IMG/VR virus record: IMGVR_UViG_3300022928_000019
Location: 1-64,000 of that record
Reading direction: 5' to 3' (one strand)
Source of the DNA: a virus
DNA length: 64,000 nt
A program made the translations under genes and the position numbers. A model generated the notes under the pieces. That model did not search any database. It was not told the DNA's origin and saw only the letters and a program-made list of their open reading frames with translations. Below, piece after piece: positions 55,271 to 63,834 of the stretch (within the stretch, counting starts at the first letter, position 1; every line of letters begins with the position of its first letter).

Positions 55271-56786
55271 TCCTAAAGCTTTCCTCGATGCCTTTACCGA
55301 GGATGAAGAGGTTGGAGCAGAAGAAGAAATATGGTCTCCTTCTTTGTCGGGATCCCAAAGTGAACTTTTTAATTCTACATCAAAGTACATTTTAGCGTAT
55401 GGAGAACGTGCTTCGGGTAAGACTTTTGTATTGGGTGGGCATAAGCTTGTTAGGCATTGCTACGAAAACTTTAATGCCTTGGCACTAATTATAGTTGGAG
55501 TTAAGTCACAAGCCACACAGGGTGGAGTTTGGCACAAATTGCAGACCGAAGTACTACCCGAGTGGAAAGAGGGTTTAGGGATAGACTATACAGACGAAAA
55601 GATGGACTTACAGAAAGCTCCATATATTGATATTCAGAATCGATATGGTGGTTGGTCGAGGATAAGTCTTATGTCTGCTCCATTCGGGACAATGCTTATT
55701 GACCGGATCAAAGGTTTTGAACCTAGTTATGTCTTTGTCGATGAGCTTACTAACCTAGATTCTCCCTCTTACTTCGAGGCTGTGGTTCAACAACTTGGTC
55801 GTAGGCAAGGCATTGAGGGAATCCAACAGTATTGCGCTGCATGCAACCCTGACGGGCCAAGTCATTGGGTGTATAAAAGATTCTTTGAATCACCGCTAGA
55901 CGATGAAGGTAATTATAATCACGATTATCATGTAGTACATGTAAAGATAGCAGAGAACGAAAAAAACCTTCCTGAGGGTTATTACTCGCGAGTAATGCAG
56001 GCTGTTTCAAATGACCCAATCGAGGCGAAAAGGATGCTAGAGGGTGAATGGATAGATAGACCATCGGGCGATGCTTTATTAGCTCCCTACTTTTCGAAAC
56101 CTCTTCATGTTAAGGGAGATGCAAAATCAGGCATAATCCCTAACCCTAGTTTCCCTATAATAATTGGATATGACCCAGGCTCAGTAAATAATGCTATGGT
56201 GTTTATGCAGTGCCTAATTGGTAAGGAAAAAAGCATGTGGATAGTGTTCGATGAATTGATTTTTATTAATCAAAAGATTCCTTACACGAAAATTGTTCCG
56301 TATTTGTACCGGAAGATGAAATACTGGAATAATTTGGTGGGTACAGACTTCAAATACATCCACATCTCAGACAACTCTGCATTCAATCAGTATCGTGCAA
56401 AGACAGGCTCTTATGACGTGAAGGACTTTGAGGATATATCTAAGGAGAAATGTGAAGTGTTCGGCTTGGAGCCTATTCGAATGAAGGCAGCACCAAAGTT
56501 TTCGGGGTCTGTTGAGGGCCGAGTACGGCTACTAATATCAAAGTTAGTTCAGGAGGAAATTGTATTTTCTGCACAATGCACGGATGTAATCAAGAGTGTA
56601 AGGAATCTTTCTTCTGATAAGAGTAAAGATGGCAAATACGATCCTAGCTTGGCTATGAAGCCAAAGAGAAGTGTATACATTCATTCATTTGATGCGCTGA
56701 CCTATCCCATTATGTTTTATGATGTTAAGACAACTATGCCTACGCCCAATGTAAGGACATCCTCAATAATAGAAATAAATGCTTGA
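55248..56786 (+). CDS. terL: Terminase large subunit
   Basis: The start is GTG at 55248 (512 residues). The ATPase has Walker A GERASGKT (about 52-59) and Walker B SYVFVDEL (about 160). The coupling region CAACNPDGPSHWVYKRF follows. The nuclease domain begins at IIGYDPGSVNNAMV with the first Asp, followed by WIVFDEL, and later Asp residues at HISDNS. It packages DNA into the prohead and cuts it. A 22-bp element follows the gene. Confidence 0.9.
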   Translation: MPRLKKIDPKAFLDAFTEDEEVGAEEEIWSPSLSGSQSELFNSTSKYILAYGERASGKTFVLGGHKLVRHCYENFNALALIIVGVKSQATQGGVWHKLQTEVLPEWKEGLGIDYTDEKMDLQKAPYIDIQNRYGGWSRISLMSAPFGTMLIDRIKGFEPSYVFVDELTNLDSPSYFEAVVQQLGRRQGIEGIQQYCAACNPDGPSHWVYKRFFESPLDDEGNYNHDYHVVHVKIAENEKNLPEGYYSRVMQAVSNDPIEAKRMLEGEWIDRPSGDALLAPYFSKPLHVKGDAKSGIIPNPSFPIIIGYDPGSVNNAMVFMQCLIGKEKSMWIVFDELIFINQKIPYTKIVPYLYRKMKYWNNLVGTDFKYIHISDNSAFNQYRAKTGSYDVKDFEDISKEKCEVFGLEPIRMKAAPKFSGSVEGRVRLLISKLVQEEIVFSAQCTDVIKSVRNLSSDKSKDGKYDPSLAMKPKRSVYIHSFDALTYPIMFYDVKTTMPTPNVRTSSIIEINA

Positions 56787-56792
56787 CCTTTT

Positions 56793-56814
56793 GTAACCCA
56801 AAAGATTAAGTAAC
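56793..56814 (+). promoter_or_regulatory. 22-bp element upstream of head gene cluster
   Basis: The left half is GTAACCCA and the right half is TAAGTAAC. It is three bases before the ATG at 56818, without a Shine-Dalgarno site. Confidence 0.55.
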
Positions 56815-56817
56815 ACT

Positions 56818-57018
56818 ATGCCGATTATTACTATTACTGGAGAATTAGACGAAGAGGCAATTAATGCGCTTCCTTCATTAGAGCATAATGACAATATTAC
56901 AATTACTTTGACTGCTAATGTGGATGGAAAGGTAACAACTGAGGCTGGAACTATAGAGTCTTACATAATCGGGCAAGCAGGTGCAGAATTCTCAGTCGAT
57001 AACATAACCGTAAATTAA
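56818..57018 (+). CDS. Small beta-rich protein, unknown
   Basis: The 66-residue protein alternates short strands (IITITGELDEEAINALPSLE, NITITLTANVDGKVTTEAG). The composition suits a small capsid decoration or head protein. It starts three bases after a 22-bp element and ends one base before the next ATG. Confidence 0.5.
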   Translation: MPIITITGELDEEAINALPSLEHNDNITITLTANVDGKVTTEAGTIESYIIGQAGAEFSVDNITVN

Positions 57019-57019
57019 G

Positions 57020-57295
57020 ATGCAAGACTTAGTACAATTGAATATATCCGAACCTGAAGTCTCTGAATTATTTGAGGGAATTTCAGCAGGAAGTAAAGTA
57101 AAGCTTACCCTCGAAGTTACGGTTTCAGAGTTAGATGACGAAAGGTTCATTGCTACTATCGATGAAGTCCATGACAATGTGAGTTCAGAAGACGATATCG
57201 AAATGGAAGATGAGGATGATTACGAGGATGATGACGAGGATGATGACGAGGATGATGAGTACGAAGAGGAAGAGGACGAAGAAGAGGAGTCTTGA
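57020..57295 (+). CDS. Small protein with acidic tail
   Basis: The 91-residue protein has a beta-like domain (SEVTVSELDDERF-like, EGISAGSKVKLTLEVTVSEL). A 35-residue Asp/Glu tail is made of repeated GAGGATGAT codons. It resembles the preceding protein in fold propensity. The acidic microsatellite overlaps the start of the next gene in another frame. Confidence 0.5.
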   Translation: MQDLVQLNISEPEVSELFEGISAGSKVKLTLEVTVSELDDERFIATIDEVHDNVSSEDDIEMEDEDDYEDDDEDDDEDDEYEEEEDEEEES

Positions 57296-57623
57296 TAAGT
57301 ACTCTCCTGCAAGTCTAATAATCAAAGCTCATTATAACGAGGTTGGAGTAAACAAGGTTTGGAACCGAAATCGTATACAGAGGTTAATAGGATACCTCCG
57401 TATCACAGAGGAGGAACTAGTATCTTTACTGAACTCAAACATATCTGCCTTCAAGGCCTCTTATCTAAGAGGCTCAGTTACTGGCCCCTGTGCATTACTC
57501 CTAACAGTCTTAGAAGCCACATACATGAGTGAGTTCATAAAGGACTCAATTCCAGACATATTTAACTTTTATGGTACATCCCGACATACTCAAAAAGACA
57601 GGCACGACACAGCAGCGCCTTAG
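57255..57623 (+). CDS. Small helical protein before portal
   Basis: The ATG at 57255 is preferred (122 residues), because the frame upstream is only the antiregister of the acidic repeat. The core (RIQRLIGYLRITEEELVSLL, NSNISAFKASYLRG) looks like an HTH helical bundle. I recall similar proteins next to phage portals. It overlaps the portal by 53 bases. Confidence 0.5.
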   Translation: MSTKRKRTKKRSLDKYSPASLIIKAHYNEVGVNKVWNRNRIQRLIGYLRITEEELVSLLNSNISAFKASYLRGSVTGPCALLLTVLEATYMSEFIKDSIPDIFNFYGTSRHTQKDRHDTAAP

Positions 57624-59880
57624 GGAAGTTTTTACCTGCAAAAAGTCAGACTCCAAGGATTGGAAGATCAAGGAGAGATTGACTGATTTAGTACGCAGTC
57701 GTGTACATGAGGGCATTTATCATTCATGTAAAAATCACTCTCTGTACCTAGCAGTCGATTTAGCATGGGACTCTCTTCCTATTAATAAGTTTTCGATTCC
57801 GTTATTACAGTACGCACAGGGAAAAATAAATATTCAGCAGTGTGCCACAAAGCTAGATGGAATAGATCCCGAACTTGCTGAGCAGTATACTACATATGAT
57901 GATGAGGGGACAGTTAAAGATATTAACTTACTTCGTCTGTATGAGGTGACTGTAAATATTATTCGGTCGTACATAACGCGGCGAGTTGCTGCGCAAGTTA
58001 GTAGGTTCAGCAATCTATATCCTTACCTTAAATTCGATGCAAGAGGTACAGACACTCCATCTAAGGTTAGGGCAGAAGTATTGTCACAACGCGTAGAGAT
58101 GATGACCGAACAGTTCGGATTTAGAACAAAGTTCGAGCAGGCTATAAGATCTATGTTTATGTATGGCTATGCGATTATGTTTCCGTCTGAGCCTTGGACT
58201 AGGAAAGTTCAGTGGCGTGAAGATGAGGATGGGGACTTAGAAAGCTATGTTGAGAAAGAGGGTATACACTTTGATTTGCCACATCCTACTAGAACATTTT
58301 GGGATAACTCAGAGCCGATCTCTGCTATAAATACTGATCTTGGCCCTAATTGGATTGGATATTGGGATATCGTAAGGTTTTCCGATGTGAGGGATGATGC
58401 AGCATATTGGAATCTAGACGACATTGCTTACACCAATAGCTTGCATGGCTTAGTTAATTCATACAAGGATTTCTTTGATTACTACTTTGATGGATCTGTT
58501 TTAGCTTTTCCAAAGAAGACAGATTGGTTTCCATTTAATAACGACAGGACTTCTAGTAAGGGAATTTATGCTGGGGAGGATGAAGATAAAGCAATGTTTG
58601 TTTCTACTATCTTCATGAGGCTTAACCCTAAAGCAGAAGGATTAGGAGACTACCCATTTGATTGTTGGCTCAAGCTAGTCGTAGCTAGTGATGAAACAAT
58701 TATCTATGCAGAATGGATGCCTTCTCTACCTGCTATTTATGGAGGCATCAATCAAAACGATGACCGAATGGCTAATTGCTCTTTTGCTCATGACCTGATG
58801 CCATTCCAAGATCAGCTTAATAATATAGTATATTCTATGCTGCATCACATGAAGGTTTCAATGTTTAAGGTCATGATGATTGATCAAGATGCCTTAGATC
58901 CAGATGTTCAGGAGTACCTGCAAGATTCACTAGCAGAAGACACATTCTACCAAAAGCCTAAGGCTGTATTTTATTCAGGTGCTAGGGCAGCTGACTTAGG
59001 CATAGATACTAAGAATATTCTTACCGTGGTAGACGCATCCAACGAGTTATCACAGGGTATAAACAATTCACTGAACTCTTTGTTTCAGCTTTTGAGCTTA
59101 GTTGAGAAGCTAATGATTCTGTCTCCTCAAGAATTAGGTCAGACAGCTGAGCGTGAAATATCAGCCACAGAAGTCTCGGAAATTGCTAATAGTACAAATG
59201 CAATTTACTCCTTTATATCTCAAGGCATTGATGACATGCGCGCTGCAGCAAAGAAGATGATCTACGAGCATCTTGTTACCTGTTCTACAACAGAGTTCAA
59301 TGTTCCTGTTAAAAAGAGATTCACTTTAGCTTCCATAACAGAAGCAGGTTTAGAGATAGAAGATACTGGGGATCAAGATGAGAATCCCAAAGGCAGAAAC
59401 ATTATAGGATTACCGAGCAACCTCGTACACGAGTATTTATTTACAAGTCGAGACGGATCGGAGCGGACACAAAACATACAGGCAGCAGGAGCATTGACTC
59501 AGTTATTCCAGCAGATTATGTCGGTTCAGCCTATTGCTGAGGCTTTGGGCAAGGAGCGTATGTTTGAAATGCTGAATGAGATTTTTAGAATGTCGGGTGC
59601 TGGGTATGATCTAAACTTAGAGATGGATGAGGCAGACGAGGCTGAAGAATTAAGCATGCAGGACGAGCAATTTATGGCTGAGCTTAAGGTTAAAATGCCA
59701 CAGATTGAGCAAATGCTCATGATGTTATCTCAACAAATAGGAGGTCAACCAGGTCAACCAGGTCAACCAGGTCAACCAGCTCCAGGAGGAGAAGGTATGC
59801 CTATGCCTATGCCTATGCCACAGGGTGAACCGATGCCGGCTGAAGGGCAAGCTCCCCCACCCGAGCAAGCACCAGTTTAA
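57571..59880 (+). CDS. Portal protein
   Basis: The 769-residue protein lies between terminase and scaffold. A helical N-terminal part is followed by RVAAQVSRFSNLYPYLKFDA, then a long alpha/beta body. The segment AHDLMPFQDQLNNIVYSMLH and a coiled SAISQEISATEV-like helix are typical of podovirus-type portals. The C-terminal 60 residues are low complexity, with GQP repeats (9-bp units) and MP repeats (6-bp units). It should form the dodecameric channel for packaging and ejection. No sequence family was confirmed. Confidence 0.7.
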   Translation: MVHPDILKKTGTTQQRLREVFTCKKSDSKDWKIKERLTDLVRSRVHEGIYHSCKNHSLYLAVDLAWDSLPINKFSIPLLQYAQGKINIQQCATKLDGIDPELAEQYTTYDDEGTVKDINLLRLYEVTVNIIRSYITRRVAAQVSRFSNLYPYLKFDARGTDTPSKVRAEVLSQRVEMMTEQFGFRTKFEQAIRSMFMYGYAIMFPSEPWTRKVQWREDEDGDLESYVEKEGIHFDLPHPTRTFWDNSEPISAINTDLGPNWIGYWDIVRFSDVRDDAAYWNLDDIAYTNSLHGLVNSYKDFFDYYFDGSVLAFPKKTDWFPFNNDRTSSKGIYAGEDEDKAMFVSTIFMRLNPKAEGLGDYPFDCWLKLVVASDETIIYAEWMPSLPAIYGGINQNDDRMANCSFAHDLMPFQDQLNNIVYSMLHHMKVSMFKVMMIDQDALDPDVQEYLQDSLAEDTFYQKPKAVFYSGARAADLGIDTKNILTVVDASNELSQGINNSLNSLFQLLSLVEKLMILSPQELGQTAEREISATEVSEIANSTNAIYSFISQGIDDMRAAAKKMIYEHLVTCSTTEFNVPVKKRFTLASITEAGLEIEDTGDQDENPKGRNIIGLPSNLVHEYLFTSRDGSERTQNIQAAGALTQLFQQIMSVQPIAEALGKERMFEMLNEIFRMSGAGYDLNLEMDEADEAEELSMQDEQFMAELKVKMPQIEQMLMMLSQQIGGQPGQPGQPGQPAPGGEGMPMPMPMPQGEPMPAEGQAPPPEQAPV
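59740..59820 (+). repeat. 9-bp and 6-bp microrepeats in portal tail
   Basis: Four GGTCAACCA units (encoding GQP) begin near 59745. ATGCCT units encoding MP follow near 59796. Both are in frame, so copy change would not shift the reading frame. Confidence 0.8.
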
Positions 59881-59883
59881 TTT

Positions 59884-61203
59884 ATGAGCGAAGAAAAGAT
59901 TGAAGAACAAGTAGAGGAAACGCCAGCGGTAGATGCTCCTGAGGAAGAGTCTAGCAACCCAATTTTCGATGCCTTATTTAAGGCAGTTGAAGAAGAGGGT
60001 ACTGAAGATGAGGCAGAGCAAGAATTTGTTCCACCGCAGTCTCTCCATGGTGCTTTACATGAACTTGAATCAGAAGAGCCATCTGAGCAATCGGAGCAAT
60101 CAGAACCAGAACAACCAGAAGAATCTGCAGGCAAAGAAGTTCAGCAAGAGGCTTCATCTAGTCCAAAGAAGGTTAAACGAAAAAGAAGGGTAGTTGATCC
60201 TGTATTTGATAGTCCACATAAACGACCTACAAAGCAACCTACAGAACCACAAGATGACCTTACTGGTTTAAACTCAGATGAGCGTAAAAGATATGAATTG
60301 GCAAAGTGGGCTTCTGAAAACCTAGAAGGATACAAGAATAAGCATAAATCCTATCTTTCATTTTTTAGGAAGCACCAAGAGTTTCTTAATAAAAAGCTAT
60401 CAGATGACCCCGAATCTGATTTATCTCAAGATAGTGAATATAGGAGTTTTTTGGTTCAGAATCAGCCAGCATTTAATGTTGATGAGGTTAAGGATAAAAG
60501 AATTACAACAGAGGCAGAAAAGAAAGCTCTCGATAAACTTCAGCCAGAGCAACAAAAACTTGAGCGTCAGATCAAAGCCTTAAGGAATGAGCCTATTGCC
60601 AAAGAACTTAAAGCGAAAAAGAAGAAGCTAGTCTCTGATAATATCCCTAAGGAAGTAATGGATCTTTTTAGATCTAACCCCAATTTTTCTAAGACACATG
60701 CTTTAGAAGCAAAGATTGTAGACCGTGTTCTTGGAGATGCTTATTCGATGATTGATGCATTTTATGATATATCTCATGAAATTGCAGATTATAATGAGAA
60801 AAATCCAGTTCATGTTAAGCTCTCGAAGTGGATCGATAATGAGCAGACAAACTACATTAATTCTGGTAAAACAAAAAAGGGAGGTCGTCTTTTTGTAAGA
60901 AGAGAAAGATTCCCAGGTGTCCCAGATGCAGAGAAGTCAAAGTATTATACATTTTCGGATGATGATGTTATGAAGCTTCTAGCAGCACGAGCAGGGCAAA
61001 GTGTTGATACTCAGATCAAAAAAACACTAAAGAATTTGCAAGAGTCTGGGTTCGTTAGGGGAAGTGGGGGCAAGGCAAGTCCTGCCCTTGAACCAAATCC
61101 ATCTCCTTCGCCTAGGAGGTCACCTTCACCTAGACCTGGGCCTTCGGCGCCACAGGCTGAACCTAAATCTGACAACCCAGTGATATCCCTTTTGGGACTA
61201 TAG
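59884..61203 (+). CDS. Scaffold protein
   Basis: The 439-residue protein has a very acidic N-terminus (EEKIEEQVEETPAVDAPEEE) and Ser/Glu/Pro repeats. A long charged helical middle follows (about 190-250, EKKALDKLQPEQQKLERQIK). The C-terminus is Pro/Ser-rich (SPSPRRSPSPRPGPSAP). This is the usual design of a phage scaffold placed between portal and major capsid. It would guide prohead assembly and be expelled. It is followed by a hairpin structure. Confidence 0.7.
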   Translation: MSEEKIEEQVEETPAVDAPEEESSNPIFDALFKAVEEEGTEDEAEQEFVPPQSLHGALHELESEEPSEQSEQSEPEQPEESAGKEVQQEASSSPKKVKRKRRVVDPVFDSPHKRPTKQPTEPQDDLTGLNSDERKRYELAKWASENLEGYKNKHKSYLSFFRKHQEFLNKKLSDDPESDLSQDSEYRSFLVQNQPAFNVDEVKDKRITTEAEKKALDKLQPEQQKLERQIKALRNEPIAKELKAKKKKLVSDNIPKEVMDLFRSNPNFSKTHALEAKIVDRVLGDAYSMIDAFYDISHEIADYNEKNPVHVKLSKWIDNEQTNYINSGKTKKGGRLFVRRERFPGVPDAEKSKYYTFSDDDVMKLLAARAGQSVDTQIKKTLKNLQESGFVRGSGGKASPALEPNPSPSPRRSPSPRPGPSAPQAEPKSDNPVISLLGL

Positions 61204-61206
61204 ATC

Positions 61207-61288
61207 GATCTTTTGGTAATCAATTAACAGCCATGCTTGCTGTGGATTTATAGAAAAATACCAAAAGATCAGTAGTTCAGCTTTTTTT
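61207..61288 (+). terminator. Hairpin plus T run between scaffold and capsid
   Basis: A 12-bp perfect stem (61207-61218 GATCTTTTGGTA with 61259-61270) encloses a small ACAGC/GCTGT hairpin (61227-61242). A run of seven T follows at 61282-61288. It could terminate the upstream message so that the capsid gene is driven by its own element. Confidence 0.55.
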
Positions 61289-61311
61289 GTAAAAGTTACG
61301 CTATTTTGAAT

Positions 61312-61333
61312 GTAACCAATTAATCTTAGTTAC
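61312..61333 (+). promoter_or_regulatory. 22-bp element upstream of major capsid gene
   Basis: The left half is GTAACCAA and the right half is TTAGTTAC. It is eight bases before the ATG at 61342. Confidence 0.6.
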
Positions 61334-61341
61334 AAAACATT

Positions 61342-63204
61342 ATGGCAAACGAAATACAAAGTTCAGGACAATTTACTACTTCTGGTTATCAGAACACGCA
61401 GATGTCAGTACCAACTGCATCTAATGCTAGTTCTTTAATCCCGGGTGGTGGATCAGGTTACGAGGCACTTCCTCGTATTATTAAGGTAGATAGCTCAACA
61501 GGCTGCACCCTTACCAAGGCTCATGTTAAAGGTTTAACACCTGGCGAGTTCGAGGCACTTGGAAATAAGGAAGTTGACCTTGCTCGTGTTATTGCCTCTG
61601 CAGCTGAGGCTAAAACTCTTGGCGTTGAGGAGCGTGGACTCGCAACCTTGCTTACATCCTCTGTTCAGAATATTAAGCCTTTAATAAATAAGCAGAATAT
61701 CGCAGAACAATCGATTATTCTTCCTTATGTTCAGCGTCGTCAGCGTTCAGTTATCAATGCTAACTACTTTGCCGTAGAAGGAGGGCTTGCAGCAACTTCT
61801 TCAGATGCATATGATGCTTCTTTTAGCAGTCAATCTGGTGACTACAAAGTAACTGTTAACTTGGGTGGTTCTGATTGGGTAACTCCTCTTCAGAATATTG
61901 AGCGTTACTTCCTCCCTGGTGGTTATGTTATCGTTAATCACTGGACAGCAGCAGGTGCTGTTCAAGAAGTACAGTTTATGATCGTTGGGGCTGCTAATGC
62001 AGATGCAGGTAGCATTGCTAAAGCAACTGTTATTCTTCGCCCTACTGGAAAAGATATCCCTGCATCGGCAGCATTCTCTACTCTTCCAGCTGGCGTTCAA
62101 GCAAAATGGCAGCCAACTGCAGGTATCCTTCAAACGATTGCCAACAATGTAAACGACTATGAGTCGTGGTGTCGTAACCAACCAACTGACCTGAGCGTAC
62201 GTCTCTTGGTTAACTGGTTGCAAACCACTCGTGAATCTCGTGAGGTCAATGACTCTTACAAGAAGACCCTCGAGTCGATTATGTCTGGCAAGGTTAATCC
62301 TTATCTCTCTTCCATGGTCTATCAGCCGCTTCAAGAGCAAAACAAAATTGCTTCCAAGATTAGCCAAGATCAATGGACACGATCCGTATGGTACAACCAA
62401 GCCATTAACGACGCTCAGAAACCTGAGACTTACATGAATCTTCCTGCGGTTACTGACCCAGAGGACACCAATTGTACACTCGAGTACAAAGCCAACGCAC
62501 TTGGTATTAAGTCTCTGCTTCGTGAAGGTAATCGTATTAAGGACAATGCTGGAAATGCCCTTGACCTTGATTCTCTCTTCTCTGACTTGTACCATCTCAA
62601 GCGGAATCGTGAACAAGATGGTGATACTATCTCAACCATCGATGTCATGACTGACCGTTTGACTGCAGTCAAAATCTTTGAAGCTTTCAATTCTTACTAC
62701 AAGCTTCGTTACGGTTGGGAAACTCAGCGTAATGCCAACATCAATCAAACGATTGAGCATAACGGCATCATACTTTTCAACTACAATGTTTACGACATTC
62801 CTGATGTTGGAGTACAATTGGCAGTCTTCCATGACCCAATGTTCGATGACTTCTTGAATGTAAGTGCTGGGAAAAAGTATCTTCTCGATGGAACTCGTTC
62901 TGGGGACGATGTATTCAGTGGAGACGATGCAGGATTCTCTCAAGCTACAAGTCGTATGTTGTGGCTCGTTGACTGGTCTGACGTAAAGATCGGTATTGCT
63001 GGAACCAACAGCATTACTCGCACTCAACCTCATCCTGAAGTTGATCGCTTGTATAGCTGCCGTATGGACTCTGTGAAACGCACATTCAATCTGCGTTCTA
63101 CAAAGTGGACTACCATGATGGATCGTCCCCACCGTCACCTCATCATCGAGAACATCTCCGATGAGGTACAGTTTACTATCGGCACTACGACCCACAAGTT
63201 CTAA
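61342..63204 (+). CDS. Major capsid protein
   Basis: The 620-residue protein comes directly after the scaffold. It has a flexible Ser/Thr/Gly N-terminus (about 1-45), then a long mixed fold with no enzymatic motif. Codon use differs from neighbours: Arg is mostly CGT/CGC and many codons are GC-ended, as expected for the most abundant protein. It has its own element upstream and a strong terminator downstream. The length is large for a plain HK97 capsid, so an inserted or decoration domain is likely. Confidence 0.75.
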   Translation: MANEIQSSGQFTTSGYQNTQMSVPTASNASSLIPGGGSGYEALPRIIKVDSSTGCTLTKAHVKGLTPGEFEALGNKEVDLARVIASAAEAKTLGVEERGLATLLTSSVQNIKPLINKQNIAEQSIILPYVQRRQRSVINANYFAVEGGLAATSSDAYDASFSSQSGDYKVTVNLGGSDWVTPLQNIERYFLPGGYVIVNHWTAAGAVQEVQFMIVGAANADAGSIAKATVILRPTGKDIPASAAFSTLPAGVQAKWQPTAGILQTIANNVNDYESWCRNQPTDLSVRLLVNWLQTTRESREVNDSYKKTLESIMSGKVNPYLSSMVYQPLQEQNKIASKISQDQWTRSVWYNQAINDAQKPETYMNLPAVTDPEDTNCTLEYKANALGIKSLLREGNRIKDNAGNALDLDSLFSDLYHLKRNREQDGDTISTIDVMTDRLTAVKIFEAFNSYYKLRYGWETQRNANINQTIEHNGIILFNYNVYDIPDVGVQLAVFHDPMFDDFLNVSAGKKYLLDGTRSGDDVFSGDDAGFSQATSRMLWLVDWSDVKIGIAGTNSITRTQPHPEVDRLYSCRMDSVKRTFNLRSTKWTTMMDRPHRHLIIENISDEVQFTIGTTTHKF

Positions 63205-63241
63205 GCGCTAAGCCTCTCACATCTCACATCACTCATGACGG

Positions 63242-63273
63242 TCGGGAGGCACTGCGTATGCGGGGCCTCCCGA
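63242..63273 (+). terminator. Rho-independent terminator after capsid gene
   Basis: A nine-bp stem TCGGGAGGC (63242-63250) pairs with GCCTCCCGA (63265-63273), followed by TCTATTTT. It lies 37 bases after the capsid stop. Confidence 0.8.
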
Positions 63274-63289
63274 TCTATTTTACAAAGAT

Positions 63290-63685
63290 ATGAAGTTACA
63301 TTTTGAAAACGCAGATATTAAGTATAATGGATTTGATAGTTTTATCAGAGTCCAAGTAGGGGCTTCCTGGGAAGGCATTGCAGAGGTTGAAGATAAGCTT
63401 GGCAGTGACCTAGTTGAAATCCCTGGCGTAAGTGAGCTATCTGATTCTGATTGGGATTGGTATAAAAAAAAATCCGTAGAGGATCCAGTAGCCTACCGTC
63501 AGTTCGGAGTAATCAAACAGGATTCAACTCAAAACCCAAATGCCGTGTATGCTCAGGAAGCTGGAAGTCCTACGGATACTCCTACTTCGGGTGACAGTGA
63601 AGTCATTGAAGTAGAGGTAGAAGATGTAGCTCCACCTACTGCTGAGGAAGAACCACCTACTCCGAAAAGGAAAGGTAAGAAGTAA
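63290..63685 (+). CDS. Small head or connector-associated protein
   Basis: The 131-residue protein has a beta-rich N-terminus (KYNGFDSFIRVQVGASWEGI) and an acidic middle. The tail is Pro/Thr/Glu-rich and ends in KRKGKK. It lies between the capsid terminator and a small membrane peptide. No family was recognised. A head-completion or decoration role is possible. Confidence 0.5.
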   Translation: MKLHFENADIKYNGFDSFIRVQVGASWEGIAEVEDKLGSDLVEIPGVSELSDSDWDWYKKKSVEDPVAYRQFGVIKQDSTQNPNAVYAQEAGSPTDTPTSGDSEVIEVEVEDVAPPTAEEEPPTPKRKGKK

Positions 63686-63834
63686 TGGATCAGCACACTG
63701 CAGTCGGGACATTCGGCTGGGTTTGCTCTTGGGGTCTTGCTGAATTTCATTTGATTGCAGCTAGCTCTGCTGCAACACTTACATGTGTCTACATGATACT
63801 GGCGATTAGATCCAAACTGAGGGATACTAAGTAA
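63685..63834 (+). CDS. 49-residue membrane peptide
   Basis: The start overlaps the upstream stop (TAATG). The hydrophobic stretch LIAASSAATLTCVYMILAI (about 23-41) could span the membrane, and the end is basic (RSKLRDTK). The size fits small holins, but its place in the head cluster leaves the function open. Confidence 0.45.
   Translation: MDQHTAVGTFGWVCSWGLAEFHLIAASSAATLTCVYMILAIRSKLRDTK

Noticed and set aside
61801-62616. 271-codon minus-strand ORF opposite the capsid gene
   Set aside because: It arises from the strong codon bias of the capsid gene. It has no ribosome site and no recognisable protein features.
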